Assembly (NCBI GenBank): GCA_963930775.1
Contig: OZ005699.1
Coordinates: forward strand, 5,291,501-5,355,500
From: Cliona cf. orientalis
Lineage: Eukaryota; Porifera; Demospongiae; Clionaida; Clionaidae
Reading direction: 5' to 3'
Length of the DNA: 64,000 bases
This document shows, piece by piece, positions 9,791 to 21,200 of this stretch (the stretch's first letter is position 1; every line of letters starts with the position of its first letter). The notes under the pieces were generated by a model. It saw nothing but the letters and a program-made list of their open reading frames with translations. It searched no databases and was not told the DNA's origin. The translations under genes were made by a program, and so were the position numbers.

Positions 9791-12700
9791 ATGGCCACAA
9801 CCTCACAGCACGGAGAAGAGTCCAAAGAGAAATCAGGTGTTCTTATATGTTGTTTATAGCAATCATGATCTTTTGTAATAAATGACAGTTTACATGTACA
9901 TCTAGGTTGTAGTGTGGATGAGTCCAGTCAGGAGGTGAGTGAGTCTCCTTTATTATCAAGTACCACAGATTATTCCACGTAAGAGTTTACTATTAACGTT
10001 GTGGCAGGTGCAGGTATCAAGGGGGGGTCACTCCCATAGGCGCCGTGTCCAGAGCTGCGACCGGGGTCAAAATGCAGTCAAACGGTCAAGACACTTTTTT
10101 GGGATCGGTCAAACGGTCAAGCGGTGTTCTGGGCCCTATCTCCAGCATAGCTATGCGGCCAAGAGGCGTGGCCGAGATTTGCGCATGTGCAGTTAGTCGA
10201 TGGTCAACGGGTCAAGGGCAAAAATTCGCCGTGGTCAAGTGGTCAAGGCCATTTTTAGATGGTCAAAAATTTTGACCCCGATCGCAGCTCTGGACACAAC
10301 ACCTATGGGAGTGACCCCCCCTTGAGGTATGCATATGTGTGATTAATATACCCTTATAAAATTAGTGTCTCACCTCCCCCCGTCTGGGCACTGGTGGGAG
10401 TGATTTGAACACCATGCAGCCAATAATACCGTAATTAATAAGCATGTGGGGCAATTCAGTCGTCGGTTTTGGATTTCATACCCATGTTGATAAATTCCAG
10501 GGAGCAGTCGGTAGCAGCAGTAGTTGATGACAAGGCCTGGTGCTCAAGTGGTGGCAGTGAGATTACTACAGTGCTCCTTTCTACCACATCAGGTGTGCCA
10601 GAGGGAATGACAAAGACACAGTGGAAGAAACAGCTGCGTCAGCAAAGGAGGGTGCTCAAATGGGAGAGGAGCAAGTGGGTCTTAGCATGGGCACACACAT
10701 GTACATTTAGATGACATTGTACATGTGCGTGTGTAAGTGGCTCCACCTTATGCGTGGTTCTCCACATAGGTTTGTCCTAGCAGGCATTGGGATGTGGTTA
10801 TGGAACACAAACACTGGGCAGGGAGTAATATAGAGAGGAGGGGCACCCTGGGATCCCCCCCCCCCAAGTATTATACAGTAGAGTGTGATAATATATTATA
10901 TATTTTAATGCGATATGGGGTAATTGAAATTTATATCCAGTACGATAATTTTGCAACAATTTTGATCTGAAATAGTACACATGTGTAATGGTTGGTGTGT
11001 GTAGTCTGGATAATCCTTGCTGTGAGAGACTACTAGGGCTGGCTATGTGTATGCATGTTCTATGTAAATATCCACTGAATTTCCTTGAGCTCTAATTGGC
11101 CTCCTCTGCATGCTTATGATGATATTAAATGGAGCTCCTCTTCTCAACCTTACAGTGGATATTCTGAGTTGTGCCAGCTGTTTTGTGTGCAGGATGCTGA
11201 AGAAGGAGAAGAAAGCAGCAGAGAGGGAAAGACGGCTGAAGGAGAGGGAGCTCACTGAGAAGGAGGGAAAGCCATGGCCAGTGAAAAGAAAACGATTAGA
11301 CAAGGATGTAGGTAGGTATGCAGTGCCTCCCCCCCCCAGGGCCCAACTTGGGAACTGTTCCCCCCCCCCCCCCCACATTAAATACGCATAATTATTATAT
11401 ATGATCTTAAACTTCCATCTCCCCTGTCTATGGATTTTGGAACTAGACATTTGCCCCCACTTGAGCAAAAAGTGTATCCAGCTAAAACAAACTGCACATT
11501 GTAGTTTTCCTTTAATTAAGTCCACCTACACATACATATACTCAAGATTACTCATTGAAGGTCCTTAAATTTTACACTAAAACTCCTTCCACTGTGTATT
11601 AAGAAACTGTTTGACTGTTACATGCAAATCTGAAACAATACTTGTTGGGCTGTACATTGTATTGGGGTTCATGAAGATATTGAGTAGAATGAGAGTGCAC
11701 GTGAAGTACTAGCTATTGCGTTGTCCCTAGAGTGTTTGTACATTAATTTTAACATAAATACATGAGCTGGGAGTGGCATAGTGGTTTAGCTGTAATGCTA
11801 TCTCTGCATAATACAAACAGCAACTTTACCAAGAACAACATTTAAGAAGATGTCATCGATTGATGCTAGTCCCATCAGGGTGGCAATCGACTTCGGCTTT
11901 GAGGAGCTCATGACAGACAAGGTACAGTGTCCTTACCAGTATACATTCATGGGTACTACTAGTACATGTAGTATACTGGTACATGTAGTACAAAATCTCC
12001 ATTCACTGTGGTCTCTGGTGTACGTTCATGGGAGGGATACTTGATCATGCTCTGCTTATGCACTATGTGTACATATAGAGTGATCTGTTCATGTGTGTCA
12101 TCATTACATTGTACCGTATATATACAGTGCAACCAAGCAAGAGAGCAAAACTTTTTAAAACCATATTTTTGGGCTAAAAACTACACAGATAAACCTACTT
12201 GATATCAAAATGGCCATAACAATCATTTTTATTGTGTTTTACAAAATTGCAAATTTCCCATATATAGCTAATACAGAAGCCACATATGTGCAGGCCAGTT
12301 TTCATAGATTTTTCACTGATTTTGGATAAAAGTGGCTATATCTTGGAAGTGGTAAGGAGTCAAGACTTCAAATTTGGGATTTAGTAACTTTATTACAAGT
12401 GCTATCAGCCCACCAAGTGGAGTTTCTTAACTAGAACTAAAAAGGAAAAAATGTGCCTAACATATTTGGCCCTCCGAAAGGGATTTTAGGACAATATCTG
12501 GTTAGCAATGCACTGCACAGCCTCTACACTCATGTCCAATTAACTTCATATGGATATGAATGACTGGGTAGAGCGGACACCCTTAACTGAAAACAATACT
12601 CATTTAATGTGCCTAACATATTTTGGAGAGCCATGTTATCTTATGAAGCCATAAAAATGGAAGTAATCATGGTTACATCCCATAATTTAAATTCTATGTA

Positions 12701-15700
12701 GAGTTTATGTTGAAGAAGATTGGTACCAAATTTCAAACTCTTATCTATAATAGATTTTATTTTATGAGTCAAAATAGGCTCAAATTCTGAAATAAAAAAG
12801 TTTTGCTCTCTTGCTTGGTTGCACTGTAGCAGAAAGTCTTTGTATGTGCACAGTAGTGCATGGTGCAATGTCGTGAATTGATTTAAAACTACATGTGGGA
12901 ATCATCAATAATAATTACGAATAGTATGTCCGTAGAGAATTTTGATTTGCAACATATCAATTGATCTAGTGAGTTAGCTAAACCCCTCGCTGCCCGTTTA
13001 GTGGGTATGGCTAGCATTAAGATCCTCACTATTAAATAACCAGTAAGAGACAGCTTAGCTCACTATAAATATTATGTCAATGTATGTTCATATAGGACAT
13101 TAAGATGCTGGTGAAGCAGTGTCAGAGATGCTACTCCCAGAACAGAAGAGCTGAAGCTCCACTGCAGGTCAGCATACTATAAACCCACTCTATACCAGTA
13201 CGTGATACATATAAATTATGTAGGCAAGTTGGCTAGTATATACATGTAGTTATTATTATATTAATTTTAACATCACATGTATACTTTATTATGTCATGCA
13301 TGTACAGGTATGTAGCAATGATTCTCCACATGCATGTGCCACGAGTATACAGGTAGTATTGCTGTGTTGTACTGTTTGCATATTAAATATTGAAATAATA
13401 TATTATGAGCAACCCTTAAACTTTTTTGTTATGATGTATTAGGATCAACTTTAGTCTTGCCCATTGATTGCGAATCCCTGGGTTAGCCTAGCTTCAGACT
13501 AAACTCAATTACGAAGCTTTACGAATCACTTTAGTTTTCAAAAAAATCTGCGTGTAGTTTACATGTATTTGTAGCCATGCATGTTGTGGGATTTTCATCA
13601 TCTGGATCTTGTTTACTCTTAATTGTATTGTTTATTTTGGTGATTCTAAAAACCACAACATTGGAAATTCTCATGGGGAGGGCCCGGGAGTGTAGCCACA
13701 AGCTCATCTCTTCTCAAGTACTGTGTATGTATGTTAGTGTAGTGGCCTTTGAGTTTCAGGTTTCAGTTGTGTATTTCCTAAGAAGCTTGCTAACATAGTT
13801 GCATTAATATTTTGTTTGTAGCCATACCCTGTAGGGTTCATCTAAAGGAGTGGATTGTTTACTCTTGATTATGTTGTTTTGGCGATCCTTAAGATCATGC
13901 TATTAGTCCCTAGTTGGACTCCTCTCTCCACTTAATTACTTGCGTTTGTATAACAGTTGTACTGGACTAACTTTGGTGGGCGGAGCAAAGAAAGATTGGA
14001 TGCTATCATGTCATATAAGAACTGGGATGTAAGGACACATTTACCTTACTGCATTCACTGTACAATAATTATTAAAAACGTTGTGTATACCATCTGTAGG
14101 TACATGTGAGAGGTCATGGGTATATTGAAGAATTTGGAAAAGATAGTGTTGTTTTTCTGACCTCAGATTCTCCAAACATACTAATGGGTGAACCAGTCTC
14201 CCCATCCCCCTTCTCTCCCTCTCCTGCTCTTCCACCCTTTCTCTCCCTCCCTCCCTCCCTCCCTCCCTCCCTCCCTCCCTTTCTCTTCCTCTCTTAGTGT
14301 ATAGCATGTTATGTTTACTGTCATACAGAACTCGATCCTAGCAAGGCATATATCATTGGGGGATTAGTGGATCACAACCACTACAAGGTAACTTCACCTT
14401 TATTATGAAAGCCTTTTGCATAATAATGTGATATCCCCAGTAGCTGCATAGTTATCAAGTGCATGTGGTAAATTTAATGATCATTAATAATAGTGTGTAC
14501 AGCTTGTAAGGTATTCACGGGATATACACGCATCAGATACTCTACATATTAATGATTGTTCATAGATTACACCGTAATACCTCATAACCACAATTGCTAA
14601 TGGTGATAGGTAATAAGATTTGACTTCCATAGTTCCGAGTATCATGTAATGAGTCCTATCTACATAAATGTGCTCATGTACTATTGCTTGGGTTTTGACC
14701 ATCGCAATTATTGGGTTTGTGAATAAAAGTTTGGCCTGACTTGCCTAGATCCACTCACTACACTGGAACCTTCTTTAGATAAACTCAGTTTTTGTTTTGA
14801 ATGGTTGTGTAGTACATTGATAACATGTACCATGCAGGGCTACTGCTTCAAGCATGCTGTGCAACAGGGCATAGCGCATGCACAGCTACCAATCTCTGAG
14901 TATGTTAAACTTAATTGCAGAACTGTTCTGGCCATAAATCATGGTGAGTTAAAATAATTACTATATTTGTGATGTCAGATATGTACCAGTGTTATACCTA
15001 GATTTCTGTTGAGATTTGAAGCTCATGCACACTTGCAGCATAAGCATTATTATGCTACTGGGGCATTTATAACAGGAAACTTTGCATGTTGGAGATTTTG
15101 CGTTTTTCATAGATAGATCAGCTGCTGGAAAAATGTGGTTCTCTTAAGTTCTTATCTTCTTAGCATGTTATAGTGCTAATTATCAAGCACTGAGTTTAGT
15201 CTCGCTGGAGTACCACTATTAGTACAATTTAAATTAAGTTTGGAACAATGAAAATTTCTTCTAAAGGCCTGTGTGGTAATACCACAGTAAGCAATCAGTG
15301 TTATAGATATGTGATCTTCATTTCTAATTGCTTAACAGAGATCATACATGTAGGTAGTACAAATTGTGCTTTTGATTGGTCATGCCCCTACTCAAGTTAA
15401 TCGGTTACATGTACAGCAGAGTACGGATTGTGCACGAATATCTGTGCATCATAGGTAAAGGTCATCAAGTTATTTAGTTTAGATACCATACTTAATCTAA
15501 TACAATGACAATTTTGAAAAACATGTGCTTTTCTAGCTGGTAAAGGTCGTCAATTGATTCATAATTACTTGCCCAGTAGAAATTTACTTTTCTGCGGTTA
15601 TTAGGTAATGATGACGTAATCTATGAGGTAATTGCCAGAAAACTCAGGGCCTCCGTGGAGCCTTTCTGAGACTTGAAAATCGGTATATATGTAGATCATC

Positions 15701-17781
15701 TGACGCATGTATCCAGCGAATACATTATAAGCTGACTGCTACTTTCTCTGCGAAGTACCGCCGGCCGAACTTCACGCGTTCTCTTGGCTGATGTAATCCC
15801 GTGGATAAATAAAGCTAGCCTTGTGCTATATATAGCACGCACGCTGTGTGCCATGCTGCGACTAATCTGATGTTCAGAAGCTGTCGAGTTCGTCTCCTGT
15901 GATTGAAAATTGTCAGTATCGAGGTCGAAAGTTGGCCGCGGTCGACTCTCAGACTCCATCTCTGCGATTGAGGCGCCAGTGTCAATGTGTGTACGCACTA
16001 TATTGACGACCTTTTACCATATGAACCATTATGCATGCAGCTACTGGGCAAGTGGTCAAGTTTTCATAATATTAATATTATATAGCATCATGAATTCGTA
16101 AAAATTAATGCTAATTTCTTACATTAAATTGGATCATATGTTATTTCGGTTAACTACGGTACTATCCAGTGCAAACATGAGCTGTGACTAGATTACCATA
16201 TTAAGCTTATAGCAGGAATTTTTGGTGATTGAAGGTGGCCAAAACTCGCTAATTTGTACCTACGATGCTATAAATGTTGCCAAATTTAAATGAAATCCAT
16301 CTTGTCATGCTTGCCAACATTGCCCACTATAATAATGAATGCACTTAAGTGCAGAACCCTCACCACTACATGCATGGATGACTCATGCGCATGTATAGCA
16401 TGGTTCACTGTGTATGCTTGTTCAATATCAGGAATATTGAACTAAATACCCTGCACCTGAACATGATTATGGTACTGTTCAAGTCTCTTCAGAGTCAGTG
16501 CATGATCTGGGAGTAGGGGAAAGGAAGAGCCATACAAAGCAACAGCTGCACACTACTACACCACTGGGCAGGACTTAACATGACCACTATTCCTTTATGT
16601 CCGGTATACCTCGAATGCGTACTTTCTCTCAGACGACCCTTACCATTTAGCATAACAAAAATCCCCAAACGATTACAGTAACCCCTCCGCCTACACTTTG
16701 TGGTGGGGATTAGCAACCCTCCGCCTACGCTTTGCGGCGAGGATTAATAATGGATCTTGTTATATACAGAGATCCTACGAGAACTTAGAAAATTTCGAAA
16801 AAGATCAAAGTATAAAGCGAGATTTGAATCCGCTATATTCTGTTCAACGCACAAGAGCCCCAACCACTACACCACCGCTGTTTGTCATTGCTGCCAATCA
16901 TTATTTCATCCCTTTCATAGAGACTAACTCTGCTAACCATTGGCAACCCATCCCCAGCCCCTCCCATTCATACCACGTATATTATTATACATTATACGCA
17001 TGCGTGATTGCATCATAACCATGTGCAAATATTCTAATTAGGATCTCTGTACATAATGATTTCGGTTACCGTATTTCTTCTAAAAATTCGGTCCTTCTAA
17101 TTATTCGGCACCCTTTACTGAATGATAGAAAATAGTCTCTAATTTTTCGGCAAAGGTCGTCATGCGTATATGCTATAAATGGGAATGGAATGCGCACGCA
17201 GACAGAATGTTGAATCTTAACCTCCAAAAATTCGGCGAAGCTAAAACAATATTATTATTTTCATGCCGAATCTTTAGAAGAAATACGATTATGGTATGCA
17301 TATGCATGGTGCATGCAGGGTATGTATGTAGTCTTGTGCGTGTGCTGGTGATGCCAGCGCTGCGGAGGGAGTGGTCTGATGTGCTAGACTAGGTATATGT
17401 ATTTATGATGATATTGTGCTCTCAAGTGCTTGCATAATTTTGTGCAAACCTACAGTGTTTGAGATTCTGTTGGCTTTCTCTCAAAATAAGGACTGGAAGA
17501 AATCATTTTATCAAGTTATACCCCAGAGAAAAGTGGATAAGAGTGATGAAGCAGGTGGGCTCCATCAGTTTACTGCGGACACTAATGAGCTGGAGGACCA
17601 GACCTTCTCCCTGCAACATGAAACTTCTTGTGATTATGAAACTGAAGGTGCTGTCACTCATCACTCTCTGATGGAAGTTCAGAGGGAGAGCAAGGAATCC
17701 AAAATCATAGATAGCAATAGAAACATTGAAGATAATAGTGACAGTGATAGAGGTATTAGTGAAGGGAGTGCTACTCCATAG
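9791..17781 (+). CDS. TRMT10: tRNA (guanine-9-N1)-methyltransferase, TRMT10A/B type
   Basis: This enzyme transfers methyl from S-adenosylmethionine to N1 of guanine-9 in tRNAs. Eleven exons join in phase into 384 residues: 9791-9836, 9906-9934, 10508-10674, 11193-11307, 11847-11921, 13096-13167, 13957-14028, 14100-14187, 14329-14387, 14838-14943 and 17456-17781. Residues ~75-118 are a basic helical region (KKEKKAAERERRLKERE). Residues ~125-297 are the TRM10-type SPOUT fold: IRVAIDFGFEELM, QCQRCYSQNRRA, VVFLTSDSPNIL, then AYIIGGLVDHNHYKG with the conserved Asp, HAQLPISEYVKLN, VLAINHVFEILL and VIPQRK. The acidic, Ser-rich tail is typical of TRMT10A. Exon 3 start and the initiating ATG are the least certain points. 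Large introns carry transposon relics, including the 2.5-kb intron 10. Confidence 0.92.
10018..10324. mobile_element. Foldback MITE in TRMT10 intron 2
   Basis: The arms CAAGGGGGGGTCACTCCCAT and ATGGGAGTGACCCCCCCTTG continue inward for about 55 bp (CCAGAGCTGCGA / TCGCAGCTCTGG, then GGGGTCAAAAT). Flanks repeat AGGTAT on both sides, suggesting a 6-bp target duplication. The interior is built from repeated GGTCAA words. Family not recognised. Confidence 0.7.
12123..12828. mobile_element. TA-flanked foldback in TRMT10 intron 5
   Basis: TACAGTGCAACCAAGCAAGA at the left and its complement TCTTGCTTGGTTGCACTGTA at the right give an inverted repeat of about 33 bp ending in a TA target site. The 706-bp interior has no coding capacity. 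This is the layout of a non-autonomous Tc1/mariner-type element. The element at 60378 has related ends (AGTGCA next to TA). Confidence 0.75.
14205..14296 (+). repeat. (CCCT)n pyrimidine tract in TRMT10 intron 8
   Basis: A run of about 90 pyrimidines with a perfect CCCT core lies in the 140-bp intron between exons 8 and 9 and ends 32 bp before the acceptor. It may act as an extended polypyrimidine tract. Confidence 0.8.
15566..15682 (+). repeat. Dispersed repeat in TRMT10 intron 10
   Basis: This stretch (TTTTCTGCGGTTAT, TATGAGGTAATT, CTCAGGGCCTCC, TGAGACTTGAAAATC) is matched in inverted orientation at 43114-43240. It is a moderately old dispersed element; ends and family not resolved. Confidence 0.6.
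16805..17046 (-). repeat. tRNA-derived SINE, copy 1
   Basis: The minus strand carries an A-box-like TGGTGTAGTGGT (about 16866-16877) and a B-box-like GGATTCAAATCTC (about 16820-16832), arranged as in a tRNA gene. A shared 3' body follows (GGGGCTGGGGATGGGTTGCC, then TGACGCAATC-like and AATTAG words). The same unit occurs at 24637-24872 in the same orientation. It lies in the last intron of TRMT10, antisense to the gene. Confidence 0.7.
17067..17291. mobile_element. TACCGTA-type MITE, AATTCGG family, copy 1
   Basis: The left end TACCGTATTTCTTCTAAAAA is mirrored near 17268-17291 (TTTAGAAGAAATACG). The interior is studded with TTCGGC/GCCGAA words and is non-coding. It is the same family as 43862-44083 in opposite orientation. 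The right terminus is slightly degraded. It lies in TRMT10 intron 10. Confidence 0.8.
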
Positions 17782-17825
17782 AGTACGTGACACCATTCCT
17801 TATAATATCATCGTAATAATTCAAT

Positions 17826-17844
17826 GGGGGGGGGGGGGGGGGGG
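17826..17844 (+). repeat. Poly-G tract
   Basis: Nineteen consecutive G residues 45 bp after the TRMT10 stop, probably in its 3' UTR. It could form a G-quadruplex in RNA. Length is likely polymorphic. Confidence 0.8.
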
Positions 17845-17949
17845 CAGTTGTTAGTGCTAGTTCATAATAATAATAATATTATTTGTGCATGTACTAGTTG
17901 CAGTGTTGTTTGCATGCATTTATAATTGCTTATTCAATCAGGCTAGGAT

Positions 17950-18171
17950 TGTGATTATTATCGTATCTCTTCTATGAAATCGGAATAATTCAACGATAAT
18001 TCTCAGTTAATCATAGGTTCGTTGGTGAATCAAATGAAACTCACGCTAAATAGCATGTCTCATGTCTTCAATAGCACTATCACAAAACTCAACTGAACAC
18101 GAGGCTAATCACGTGCCTCTCACATGACATTAACATTACATAGATGAATAATTATAGAACAATGTCTCACA
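17950..18171 (-). repeat. 3' LTR of the BEL/Pao element
   Basis: 222 bp, apparently identical to 23979-24200. A purine-rich tract (minus strand GGGGGGAG) abuts it on the inner side at 18172-18180, as expected for a polypurine tract. Confidence 0.95.
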
Positions 18172-18257
18172 CTCCCCCCGTTGGGCAGTAAACTGTTCCA
18201 ACCTAACTACAATACATGTTACACTAAATGCACAATTCAAGTCATTATAAATACAAT

Positions 18258-21200
18258 TCAGTACATGTTCAGTTCATCAACCCACTGTTTCAGATTTCCT
18301 TGGGCTCGAATAAATGCCTTGCGTTTCTCTCTCGCACTCCGTGGAGGCACCAACTCAGCGGATGTATTACCCTCTGAGAGGTCGATAGGATTTTCACTAT
18401 CAGTCGTCGGCTTTGAAGTGTCCGGGGGGTTTGAGGCCATTAGGTTGGTTTCTGCTTGAACCTCTAGGGGGTATAGCCTCTGCACAGGTCTCTTGAGAAT
18501 GGTTGTGCTCTGTCCACTCGATAGTACTCTAACAGCGGCACCTCTCGTGTGGCCATCAGCTCCAGTGATGAGACTCTCAACCTTTCCCAACCTCCATAAG
18601 CCTCTAGGGTGAGCGTCGTCATGTATGATGACAATATCTCCAACGGCTACTGTTCTCACCACACCCTTGGCAAGTCCAGGATGTCGATGCGATTCACGTA
18701 ATTCGAGGAGGTATTCCGACCTCCATCTTCGCCAGAAGTGATCCATTGCTTTGTTGAGGTGTCGCATCCTTCGTGTCAAATTGACTCGAGTGGGCTCAAC
18801 AAGATATTCATCTTTGTCAGTCGTCGCCACGGTTTCTGGAAGACTGAGGACTCGATATCCGAGCAACAGGTGTGAAGGCGTCAAAGGCTCTTCGGTATCG
18901 TCGGAGGACTGGTAAGTTAATGGTCTTGAATTGACAATCATCTCGACTTCTGTCACCGAGGTTAGAAGCTCGTCATAGGTCAGTCGTGCTGATCCAATGG
19001 TCTTCCGTAAGCATCTCTTAGTGGTCTGGATCATTCTCTCGAATATCCCTCCCCACCATGGCGCCTTCTCCAGATTGAATGACCAACTGATGTTAACATT
19101 CGCGAAATATCGCTTGACTTCAGGGCTCTCCAGGGTGGCAGCCACCGCTTTCGCTGCTGCCTTAAAGGTCTTGGCATTGTCGGACAGAACACGTACAGGA
19201 AAACTCCTTCTCGATGTAAAACGTTTGAAGCTACGAATGAATGCTTGTGAGGTCATATCTGGTACTATGTCCAAATGCACGGCTCGTGTTACACAGCAAG
19301 TGTATAAACAGATCCAAACCTTCCTTGAGGAGGAGACTACTGTGTCCTTGACATAGAGCGGACCGGCAAAGTCAATGCCAGTATAGGAGAATGGTCGGGC
19401 TTCGTTAACTCGGAACGAAGGTAACGGTGGAGGCGGTGGTGGGCAGTAGGGCTTCCCGTGAAATCTACGACAGGTCACACACTTGTGCAATATCTTCTTT
19501 ACCAGTTGTCGGCCCTTAACCACCCAATACTTCGATCGTAGTTCGGTGAGCGTTGCGGCTACTCCACTGTGCATGACTCTCGAATGGCATTCACTCACAA
19601 TGAGTTCCGTCAAGTGATGATTCTTCAGTAGGAATATCGGGTGTTTGGCAGTTTGAGGTACTCCCGCATTCTCCAGTCTACCACCACATCTCCATAGTCC
19701 GTTTCGGTCCTTAAACAACCCAAATTGGAGACTCCAGGTATGAAAGTTCTTCGACTGTGGAATAGCAGACTGAGATTCTCTAAGCCAATATACAAGGGCA
19801 GCATCGATGTCATTCGTGGTCAAGAATTCACAATGGGAGCAAGCTTGTTGGGAGTCAGGGCTCTTAGATCTTCGCAAGAGCTTGATGAATTTGAAAACAT
19901 ACGCAGTCACCCTGAGGAGTCTCCTTAAATTACTGTAGTCTTGACAGGAGATGATGGCATGGGTATCGTTGTAGCTGAGCAAGTTAGTAGTCATTTTTTC
20001 TCTGCTCTCTGCCTTCAGTTCAGTTAGGCACTCATCCGTTAAAGTAACATCCTCTGACTCCATCCTCTCCACTGGAGCTTGAATTATGGAGGGTCCATTC
20101 AGCCACAACCCCAGCTTCTCAACGAGTTCCGAGGTCGAAGCACCTCTTGAAGGAATATCAGCTGGGTTTTGAGTTCCAGGGCAATGTCTCCAGTGATCAA
20201 TAGGGACTAACTTTCGTATCTCGATTACCCGATTTTGCACAAACTGCTTCCATTCCTTGTCTACCCCCTTGATCCAATAAAGTGCTACTTGAGAATCAGT
20301 GTGACAAGTTAGTTCGGCCAATTCAATCTCGGTTTCCAGCGCGTTTGTTATCGTAGAAATCAACCTGGCCAAGAGGAGGGCGGACAAAAGCTCCAATCTC
20401 GGAATGGTTATCTTCTTGAGGGGGGCTACTCGTGTCTTGGAGCAAAGTAGATGGGAATAGGTGTTGTTCTCGGTTTCAATTCGCAGGTAAACGGCTGCAG
20501 CGTAGGCCCTCAGTGAGGCATCACAAAATCCGACCAATGCATACGACCTCACCATCATACCTTCTCCTCTAGTGCAACACCGTGGGATTGAAATGGGTGA
20601 AGATCGCTGGAGATCAGCTGCTAGGGTCTCCCATTCAGTCAGCAACTCTCCCTCCAGTAGCTCATCCCAGCCTACCTTAGTCTCACAGAGTTGCTGAAAC
20701 AACAACTTGAATCGTATTGTCAGCGGGGTAATCACCCCTAAAGGATCAAAGAAGCGGGTGGCAAGGCTGATGGCATTCCTCTTGGTAGGGATGGTCTCCT
20801 TCATCTGGTGTGCAACGCTGCTGAGGTCAAAGATAAATACATCGTTGGCTACATCCCATCTGACTCCGAGAACTTGCCGCTCCCGTCCACTTGAACTTGG
20901 TGGGGTCTGTACACACTCCTTCGGATCTTCCTGAGGAATCAGTTGCTCATTTTGCTGGATTCTTTGGTACAGTTCAGGTGAGTTCGTATCAAACTTTCTC
21001 AGATTGAAGTTAGCTTCAGCTAGGCGCATCTTAGACTTGACATAAAACTCGTAGGCACTGTCGGCGTCATGTGACCCAGCTGTGAGGTCATCGACGTAAA
21101 CTGATCGACGAAATTTGTTCACAAACGGCTGGTCTATCGAACTATACTTCTTGATGTGGTGGTCGATGGTTGCGTTTAACAGGAACGGGCTCGCAGAGAC

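Noticed and set aside
16820-16880. tRNA gene
   Set aside because: A and B boxes are present, but the sequence does not fold as a full tRNA, has no proper acceptor pair, and recurs with a shared body; assigned to a SINE.
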